NCBI GenBank assembly: GCA_003142355.1
Contig: PLMF01000103.1
Coordinates: 5,936-13,332, forward strand
DNA length: 7,397 nucleotides
Reading direction: 5' to 3'
DNA from: Bryobacterales bacterium
GTDB lineage: Bacteria; Acidobacteriota; Terriglobia; Bryobacterales; Bryobacteraceae
Shown here: piece after piece, positions 1-4,635 of the stretch
Numbering within the stretch: the stretch's first letter is position 1
How the letters are laid out: every line of letters begins with the position of its first letter
Notes under the pieces: model-generated
Databases searched by the model: none
Told to the model about the DNA's origin: nothing
Seen by the model: the letters and a program-made list of their open reading frames with translations, nothing else
Made by a program: the position numbers and the translations under genes

Positions 1-1
1 G

Positions 2-439
2 ATGGATTCCGTCGGCCATGAGGTGGATGACGCGCTGGTCCATCCACATCTCTCCGCTCGCCACCAGCCGGATGGCCTTAGCCAGCGTCACCGGAGAATT
101 GTGCTTCAGAAAGATGCCCGACGCCCCCAACTGCAGGGCCATGGACGATTCCGCCGCATCCATTCCGGCGGTGACCATCAGGATCTTTCCCGCGTAACCG
201 GCGCGCCGGGCCGCCGCGATGAACTGGCTTCCGTGATCCTCGCCGAGATCGAAATCCAGCAGGACGATATCGGCCGGCGAGCTTTTCAGAACCTCCAGGG
301 CCTCGGCGGACGTGCCGCAGTTGCCCACCATCTCGAAGTCGGGCTCCGAAGCCAGAAGGCGGCTCAGGCCCTCTCGAAACAGAACGTGATCATCGAGCAA
401 CAGCAGCCGGATTGGTTCCCTGTTTGTCTGTCCGTCCAT
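2..439 (-). CDS. Response regulator, NarL/LuxR-type receiver domain (partial, 3' end outside window)
   Basis: This is the N-terminal 146 codons of a two-component response regulator that accepts a phosphoryl group from a sensor kinase. The receiver fold is clear: an acidic pair D16-D17 after a hydrophobic beta-strand (IRLLLLDDH), the phospho-acceptor D62 in DIVLLDFD, the switch threonine T90 in ILMVTAG, and the conserved lysine K112 in GIFLKHNS. The strings VLFREGLSRLLA and LGASGIFLKHNSP, and the closing ASGEMWMDQRVI, are typical of NarL/FixJ-family regulators, so a C-terminal LuxR-type helix-turn-helix is expected beyond the left edge but is not seen. The residue four after D62 is Gly (G66) where the family usually has Pro. 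The start at 439 overlaps the kinase gene end by 50 bp, which suggests translational coupling. An in-frame ATG at 451 is an alternative start adding four residues. The target genes are unknown; the divergent efflux operon is a candidate. Confidence 0.88.
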   Translation of the reverse strand, partial: MDGQTNREPIRLLLLDDHVLFREGLSRLLASEPDFEMVGNCGTSAEALEVLKSSPADIVLLDFDLGEDHGSQFIAAARRAGYAGKILMVTAGMDAAESSMALQLGASGIFLKHNSPVTLAKAIRLVASGEMWMDQRVIHLMADGIH

Positions 440-1835
440 AATCCGTCTCATGCGAACCGGCTATCGCCAGGTCGATCACAAAAGAACATCCTGGCACCGC
501 CGGATCGTGGCGAAGATCACCTCGAAAGGATCGCACGAAGGCGCGCGAAAGGTACAGCCCGAGCCCCGTGGAATCAGCCCCCTTCTGAAAGGGTTGAAAC
601 AGCTTGTCGACGGAACCGATGCCCGGTCCCGAGTCCGTAACTCTGATGGATACCACGCCTTTACCTTCCCACACCACGATATCGATTCTCTTCAGGTCGG
701 AACCCTCCAGGGCCCTCTCGCTGTTTTTCGTGAGATTCAAAAGAACCTGCAACAGACTGTGGCGATCGGCCCAGACCGCGGGGAGTTCCTCAGGGATGTC
801 CCAGTGCACGGCAATATCCGCTTCCTGGCAATACGGCTCGAGCACGATCTTGAGATCGTCCAGGGTCTCACGCAGGTCTATGCCGCCGATCTCGGAATCG
901 CTGGCGCTCTGTTTGAGCTCGAGGGAGGCAATCTTATTGAGCGTTTCGACCAACGATCCGAGCGCCTCGAAGTCCTTGGTCCCGGTCAGAGCGCCGTTGC
1001 GCGCGAGGTTCTCGTAGATGACCGCGATGGCGCCGCATACGTTGCGGATTTCGTGGGAAACGGCGCCCACCAGAATCCGCGATCCGGCCATGAGCTGCTC
1101 CAGGCTCGACTCTTCCCGTTCCCTCAACTCCTCCGAGGCGTCCACCACCAAAGCGGCCAGCCTCGGGCCCATCGCCGTGATGTAGGTGGAGAAGAAGACG
1201 TTGGCCGGGAAGACAGCGCCGTTTTCCCGCTCGCCGCGGCACTGCATTTCGGTCCGGAACGCTTGCGGCGTCTCCCCGGTGAAAGGCACGCGTCCCAACG
1301 CCGGAATGTAGCGGCGGATGCTTCTTCCAGGCAGTCCCCCGTCCGGCGCTCCCAAGAGACGGTGCGCGGCGGCATTCGCGCGCAGAATCAGGCTATCGGC
1401 GCCGGTGGTGAGGATGGCGGCGGGGCTGCTGTCGATGAGAAACTCCAATTGCTCTTCCGCTTCGCGCCGGGCCGTCATTTCCACTTCCACCCGGCGGAGG
1501 TTCTCCATCTCCCGCCGGCGGCTTCTGGTGATCTCGTAAGCGAACAGTCCCGTGCCCGCCAGCGACGTGAACACCAGAATGTCTTGCGGCAGCGCCACGG
1601 CCAGCGTAAAGTTGAACGGATCGAAGACATCGGAAAGGAACGTGCAAAGAAGCGCCGCCAGCAGGATCTGCCAGCGCGACAGAACCGTTCCCACAAGTAG
1701 AAGGGGGAACAGGTAGAGGAAACCGAAGGCGATGTTGAGGTCGACGCGCCAGTCGATGAGGGCGATGATCGCGATGAGCAGTCCCGCCCGGGCGAGCACC
1801 ACGGGCGTGGACCCTTGCAGATAACGGAACATCAT
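390..1835 (-). CDS. Membrane-bound PAS domain sensor histidine kinase
   Basis: A 481-residue sensor kinase that should autophosphorylate on His and pass the phosphate to the overlapping response regulator. The N-terminal part (about residues 12-102) is hydrophobic, with about four membrane segments and very short loops, so it may sense within the membrane. A charged linker, probably coiled coil (about 104-130), follows, then a PAS-like domain (about 129-235, beginning FLIDSSPAAIL). The H-box is GAVSHEIRN with the phospho-acceptor H261. The ATPase domain shows the N-box LLNLTKN (N367, N371), the G1 box VTDSGPGIG (D401) and the G2 box STGLGL. All catalytic boxes look intact. The start is the first of two adjacent ATGs (1835, 1832). 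The frame stays open upstream as far as 2285, but that extension runs through the structured repeat and has no kinase character. The upstream ribosome site is weak (a G-rich run), so the start is the least certain part. The ligand is unknown. Confidence 0.9.
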   Translation of the reverse strand: MMFRYLQGSTPVVLARAGLLIAIIALIDWRVDLNIAFGFLYLFPLLLVGTVLSRWQILLAALLCTFLSDVFDPFNFTLAVALPQDILVFTSLAGTGLFAYEITRSRRREMENLRRVEVEMTARREAEEQLEFLIDSSPAAILTTGADSLILRANAAAHRLLGAPDGGLPGRSIRRYIPALGRVPFTGETPQAFRTEMQCRGERENGAVFPANVFFSTYITAMGPRLAALVVDASEELREREESSLEQLMAGSRILVGAVSHEIRNVCGAIAVIYENLARNGALTGTKDFEALGSLVETLNKIASLELKQSASDSEIGGIDLRETLDDLKIVLEPYCQEADIAVHWDIPEELPAVWADRHSLLQVLLNLTKNSERALEGSDLKRIDIVVWEGKGVVSIRVTDSGPGIGSVDKLFQPFQKGADSTGLGLYLSRAFVRSFRGDLRHDPAVPGCSFVIDLAIAGSHETDYGRTDKQGTNPAAVAR

Positions 1836-1854
1836 GCGCCTGCGCCCCCGTTTC

Positions 1855-1870
1855 GATTGTAGGAACAATC
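1855..1870. promoter_or_regulatory. Small inverted repeat (GATTGT-N4-ACAATC) upstream of the kinase gene
   Basis: A perfect 6-bp inverted repeat with a 4-bp spacer lies 20-35 bp upstream of the kinase start codon. The size and symmetry fit a dimeric regulator half-site pair, or a weak hairpin in the kinase leader. No known operator is recognised, and a 6-bp palindrome can occur by chance. Confidence 0.3.
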
Positions 1871-1896
1871 TCCGTTCCAAACCAAGCCTCCGCCCA

Positions 1897-1927
1897 AAAG
1901 ATAGGTCCCGCTCCGCCGAAAGATAGG
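1897..1927. repeat. Direct repeat AAAGATAGG x2, 22 bp apart
   Basis: The 9-mer AAAGATAGG occurs at 1897-1905 and again at 1919-1927. Both copies have CC two bases upstream and a C-rich flank downstream. The start-to-start distance of 22 bp is about two helical turns, so both copies would face the same side of the DNA, as expected for tandem binding of response regulator dimers. It lies between the divergent genes, which suits an operator for either. The binding protein is unknown. Confidence 0.4.
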
Positions 1928-1994
1928 CCCTTGGCGGGGCCGGGATGACGCCAAAATTGTTAGTGAAGCTAGACATGGCGACATTATTGTTTGC

Positions 1995-2072
1995 GCCACA
2001 ACCGCTCTCTGACGTTCGCGGCTCGGTACGGCGCCTCATTCCGAGCCGCGACAGTAATGGAGCGGTTGCGGC
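1995..2072. repeat. Long nested palindrome (REP-like dispersed repeat) before the efflux operon
   Basis: An outer arm at 1995-2007 pairs with 2060-2072 (12 of 13 bases, one A-C mismatch at 1998/2069). Inside it, an 11-bp perfect stem pairs 2016-2026 (TCGCGGCTCGG) with 2041-2051 around a 14-nt loop. The whole 78-bp unit folds back on itself and stops one base before the ATG at 2074. No coding signal is seen in it. It resembles the palindromic intergenic repeats I associate with Solibacter-like genomes, but copy number cannot be judged from one window. If transcribed, it would form a hairpin in the leader of the first efflux gene and bury the GGAG at 2059-2062. There is no T-tract, so a terminator role is unlikely. 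Confidence 0.6.
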
Positions 2073-2073
2073 A

Positions 2074-3330
2074 ATGCGGAGGTTATGTGTGCGTCTGTCG
2101 ATTGGGCTTCTGATCGCGGTTTGCCTCGCCAACGGCGTCCGCGCGCAGCAGGCTTTCACGTGGCCGGAAATTCGTGACAAGTTCGAAGCTCGAAATCCGA
2201 CTCTGCGGGCCGGCCAGCTCACCGTCGATGAAGCCAAGGCCCAGGAGACCACGGCCTGGCTGCGGCCGAACCCCGACCTCACCACGACCCTCGATCAGTT
2301 CGCCCCCTTCACTCCCAATCCTTACCGCCCGCTGGCGAACACCCTGCCGCTGATCTCGGCCAGCTACCTGCACGAGCGGCAGCACAAGCGGGAATTGCGG
2401 CTCGAGAGCGCCCAAAAGGGCACCGCCATCGCCGTGTCGCAACAAGCCGACTTGGATAGAACTCTGCTTTTCAGTTTGCGCAGCGCATTCGTGCAGACTC
2501 TGCAAGCCAAGGCGGTCCTCAAGCTGACCCGGGACAACCTGGCGTACTACGACGGGTTGCTGGTGGTGAGCCGCGACCGCTTCCAGGCCGGTGACATCGC
2601 ACAGGTAGACCTGAACCGCCTGGAACTGCAGCGCGTCCAGTTCGAAGCCGACGTGCAGACCGCCGAAACCAACCTGCGAACGGCCAAGATCCAGCTTCTG
2701 ACACTGCTGAACGACCGGACACCCGTCGAGCAATTCGACGTCACGGGGCCGTTCGAGTTCCCCGAGCGCATCCTGCCATTGGAGGAGTTTCACGGCATCG
2801 CCATGGATGCGCGGCCGGACTTGAAGGCCGCCGCGCAAGCCGTCGATAAAGCCCAGACCGACCACAAGCTGGCGGTGGCCAACGGGTCGACGGATCCCAC
2901 CTTCGGCGTGGACATGGGGCGCAACCCTCCGATTCCGGCGTACATCGGTTTCAGCGTCACCATCCCGCTGCGCATCTTCGATAGGAACCAGGGGGAGAAG
3001 CAGCGCACGGAACTGGATATCCGCCGCAACGAACGGCTGCGAGACGCCGCCCAGGCGCAGGTGTTCAGCGACGTGGATTCGGCCTATGCCATGGTCAACG
3101 GCAATCTGAACCTGCTGCGGCCGTATAAGGCGAAGTACCTGCAACTGGCGGCCCAGGTTCGCGAGACCATTTCCTATTCCTATCAGCATGGCGGAGCGTC
3201 GCTGCTGGATTTTCTGAATGCCCAGAACGACTACCGCACGGTCCAACTGAGTTACCTGAACCTGATTGGTTCTTACATGACCGCCGCCAGCCAGTTGAAT
3301 CTGGCGGTGGGCCGCGAGGCGATCCAATGA
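2074..3330 (+). CDS. czcC: Outer-membrane efflux channel, TolC/CzcC family
   Basis: A 418-residue outer-membrane factor that provides the exit duct of a tripartite efflux system. The N-terminus is a classical signal peptide (RRLCVRLS, a hydrophobic core GLLIAVCLANG, likely cleavage after VRA before QQAF). Two related helical halves carry the usual OEP signatures. The first is the long helix around RFQAGDIAQVDLNRLELQR (from about residue 169). The second is the equivalent YQHGGASLLDFLNAQNDYR (from about residue 370), ending in SQLNLAVG. The length fits CzcC-type channels. The frame is open from an earlier ATG at 1945, but that extension crosses the palindrome and would hide the signal peptide. 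Two starts remain: ATG 2074, whose GGAG lies in the hairpin, or GTG 2089, which has GGAGG at 2078-2082 with an ideal 6-nt spacing and still leaves a full signal peptide. The 3' end overlaps the next gene by ATGA. The symbol is family-level; the substrate is not proven. Confidence 0.88.
   Translation: MRRLCVRLSIGLLIAVCLANGVRAQQAFTWPEIRDKFEARNPTLRAGQLTVDEAKAQETTAWLRPNPDLTTTLDQFAPFTPNPYRPLANTLPLISASYLHERQHKRELRLESAQKGTAIAVSQQADLDRTLLFSLRSAFVQTLQAKAVLKLTRDNLAYYDGLLVVSRDRFQAGDIAQVDLNRLELQRVQFEADVQTAETNLRTAKIQLLTLLNDRTPVEQFDVTGPFEFPERILPLEEFHGIAMDARPDLKAAAQAVDKAQTDHKLAVANGSTDPTFGVDMGRNPPIPAYIGFSVTIPLRIFDRNQGEKQRTELDIRRNERLRDAAQAQVFSDVDSAYAMVNGNLNLLRPYKAKYLQLAAQVRETISYSYQHGGASLLDFLNAQNDYRTVQLSYLNLIGSYMTAASQLNLAVGREAIQ
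3316..3319 (+). promoter_or_regulatory. Ribosome binding site of the adaptor gene
   Basis: GAGG lies 7 nt before the ATG at 3327, inside the end of the channel gene. Together with the ATGA stop-start overlap it supports the chosen start and translational coupling of channel and adaptor. Confidence 0.6.
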
Positions 3331-4466
3331 AACACGCGGTTCTCATGGAAGCCGGCCTCTCGCTGGCGCTGGCGCTTCTTCTGGCCGGCTGTGGAGCGAA
3401 GGGGCAGCCGAATCCGGCGGCCGAGGCGCCACCGGCGGCCGAAGTCGAGCGGGAACAGGACGCCAACATGGTCAAGGTGGACCATCCGGAGCAGTTTCCA
3501 CTGGCCACGGCGAGCGCGCATGTGGCCGCGCCAGAACTGAACGTGACCGGGGTCGTGAGCGCCGACGTATCCAGGAATGTGCCCGTGATTTCGCTGGCCT
3601 CCGGGCGCGTGGCGGACATTCGCGCGCGGCTGGGCGACACGGTCGCGAAGGGCCAGCTTCTGCTGCGGGTACACAGCACGGACGTATCGGGCGCCTTTTC
3701 CGACTACCGCAAGGCGCTGTCCGGCGAAACTCTGGCGCGCGCGCAACTCGATCGCTCCAAACTCCTGTACGACAAGGGAGCCATCGCGGCGAAAGACATG
3801 GAAATCGCGCAGGATACGGACGACAAGGCAAAAGTGGATGTCGAGACGGCCCTGGAGCATCTCAAGGTGCTGGGAGTGGACGTCGATCATCCCGCCACGA
3901 CCGTCGACATTTTCGCGCCGGTGTCGGGGGTGATCGTCGAGCAGAACGTGACGGCGGCGGCGGGCGTCAAGACCCTGGACAATTCACCCAACCTGTTCAC
4001 CATCGCCGATCTTTCCCGCGTCTGGATCGTCTGCGATGTGTACGAGAACGATATGGCCAATGTCCGTATGGGCGAATACGCGGACATCCACTTGAACGCT
4101 CTTCCCGGCAGGGTCTTCGAGGCCCGCGTCAGCAACATCGGCCCGACCCTCGACCCGAACATCCGTACCGCCAAGGTCCGGCTGGAAGTGGATAATCCGG
4201 GGCTGATGCGCCTCGGCATGTTCGTCACAGCCACTTTCCACGGCCAGCAGAAGGAGACGCGCGCGCTGGTTCCGGCCTCCGCCGTGCTTCACTTGCACGA
4301 CCGCGATTGGGTCTACGTGCCGGCCGGTGGCAGCGCGTTCCGGCGCGTCGAGGTAACGGGCGGAAAGATGGTCACTCCCAACATGCAGGAAATCGTGTCG
4401 GGCATCGCGCCGGGGGACCGCGTGGTTTCGAACGCGCTGGTCCTACAGAACACGGCGGAGCAATGA
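3327..4466 (+). CDS. czcB: Periplasmic adaptor lipoprotein of heavy-metal RND efflux (CzcB family)
   Basis: A 379-residue membrane fusion protein that links the inner-membrane pump to the outer-membrane channel. Residues 1-22 form a lipoprotein signal with the lipobox LLAGC, so C22 should be lipidated. A Pro/Ala/Glu-rich linker follows. The lipoyl half-motif is SGRVADIRARLGDTVAKGQ (from residue 92). An alpha-hairpin spans about 115-185 (SDYRKALSGETLARAQLDRSK, LLYDKGAIAAKD). The second lipoyl half is DIFAPVSGVIVEQNVTAAAG, then a beta-barrel (LFTIADLSRVWIVCDVYENDMANVRMGEYADI) and a membrane-proximal domain ending GIAPGDRVVSNALVL. These are hallmarks of the CzcB/HlyD-like family. I see no His-rich N-terminal metal site and no CusB-style Met cluster, so the metal cannot be read from this protein. 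It starts within the stop of the channel gene. An internal ATG at 3345 would also keep the lipobox but lose the positive n-region. Confidence 0.92.
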   Translation: MKHAVLMEAGLSLALALLLAGCGAKGQPNPAAEAPPAAEVEREQDANMVKVDHPEQFPLATASAHVAAPELNVTGVVSADVSRNVPVISLASGRVADIRARLGDTVAKGQLLLRVHSTDVSGAFSDYRKALSGETLARAQLDRSKLLYDKGAIAAKDMEIAQDTDDKAKVDVETALEHLKVLGVDVDHPATTVDIFAPVSGVIVEQNVTAAAGVKTLDNSPNLFTIADLSRVWIVCDVYENDMANVRMGEYADIHLNALPGRVFEARVSNIGPTLDPNIRTAKVRLEVDNPGLMRLGMFVTATFHGQQKETRALVPASAVLHLHDRDWVYVPAGGSAFRRVEVTGGKMVTPNMQEIVSGIAPGDRVVSNALVLQNTAEQ

Positions 4467-4499
4467 GAGACATGCGCCCGTGGCAGCTTGCTGGTTTTC

Positions 4500-4623
4500 G
4501 TGGCGCAGGCTTTAGCCTGCCGCGTCGGCACTCGTGCCGACGCTCCCGGACAAGAGCCGAGACGCCCGGCACGGGTCCGCAAACCGGAAGTCTCGGCTCG
4601 GCACGCATGAGTGCGTGCGCCAC
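4500..4623. repeat. 124-bp multi-hairpin repeat element between adaptor and pump genes
   Basis: The 169-bp gap between the two efflux genes is almost filled by a structured element. Its ends are inverted copies of each other: GTGGCGC at 4500-4506 and GCGCCAC at 4617-4623. Four perfect stems lie inside. GCAGGCT/AGCCTGC pairs 4505-4511 with 4514-4520. GCGTCGGCAC pairs 4522-4531 with 4534-4543. GAGCCGAGAC pairs 4554-4563 with 4590-4599. GCACGCA pairs 4601-4607 with 4612-4618. Open frames across it have no protein-like character. It looks like a non-coding dispersed repeat (MITE- or REP-like). The CAGGCTTTAGCCTG and CACTCGTG cores are words I associate with repeats in Solibacter-like genomes. No flanking target-site duplication is evident. 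Lacking a T-tract, the hairpins are not typical terminators but could lower or stabilise pump mRNA. Confidence 0.65.
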
Positions 4624-4627
4624 AAGG
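4624..4627 (+). promoter_or_regulatory. Ribosome binding site of the pump gene
   Basis: AAGG lies 8 nt before the ATG at 4636 and begins at the first base after the repeat element. It decides the pump start and shows that the element sits directly against the translation signal. Confidence 0.55.
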
Positions 4628-4635
4628 CAAGACCG

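Larger units (their letters stand above)
1836..2073. promoter_or_regulatory. Divergent intergenic control region between two-component genes and efflux operon
   Basis: About 238 bp separates the divergent kinase gene and the efflux operon, so promoters for both must lie here or just inside the genes. It contains an inverted repeat next to the kinase start, a 9-bp direct repeat, an AT-rich patch (about 1953-1992) standing out from the GC-rich surroundings, and a long nested palindrome on the efflux side. I cannot pick a convincing -35/-10 pair. TTGTTA at 1957-1962 has no good -10 box at a 16-18 bp distance. The layout fits a regulator that controls its own genes and the efflux genes from a shared region, but this is inference. 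Confidence 0.55.

Noticed and set aside
450..1700. Long open frames on the plus strand across the kinase gene
   Set aside because: They are antisense to an intact kinase with all its catalytic boxes. The translations are rich in Arg, Gln and His without domain motifs, as expected of GC-rich shadow frames.
1957..1987. Sigma-70-like promoter (TTGTTA with CATTAT)
   Set aside because: The spacing is about 19 bp, and at 17 bp the -10 hexamer is GACATT, a poor match. It is not strong enough to list as a promoter.
1945..2073. N-terminal extension of the channel gene from ATG 1945
   Set aside because: It translates the palindromic repeat and would push the signal peptide 43 residues inside the protein.
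1836..2285. N-terminal extension of the kinase frame up to 2285
   Set aside because: It would cross the intergenic palindrome and run into the signal peptide region of the divergent channel gene. The extra residues have no membrane or domain character.
2083..3327. Long minus-strand open frame (414 codons) opposite the channel gene
   Set aside because: The opposite strand encodes a clear OEP-family protein with a signal peptide and both signature halves. The antisense translation has no recognisable domain.
4522..4599. Hairpins as a rho-independent terminator between adaptor and pump
   Set aside because: The stems are strong but none is followed by a run of T. The pump belongs functionally with the upstream genes, so full termination here is unlikely.
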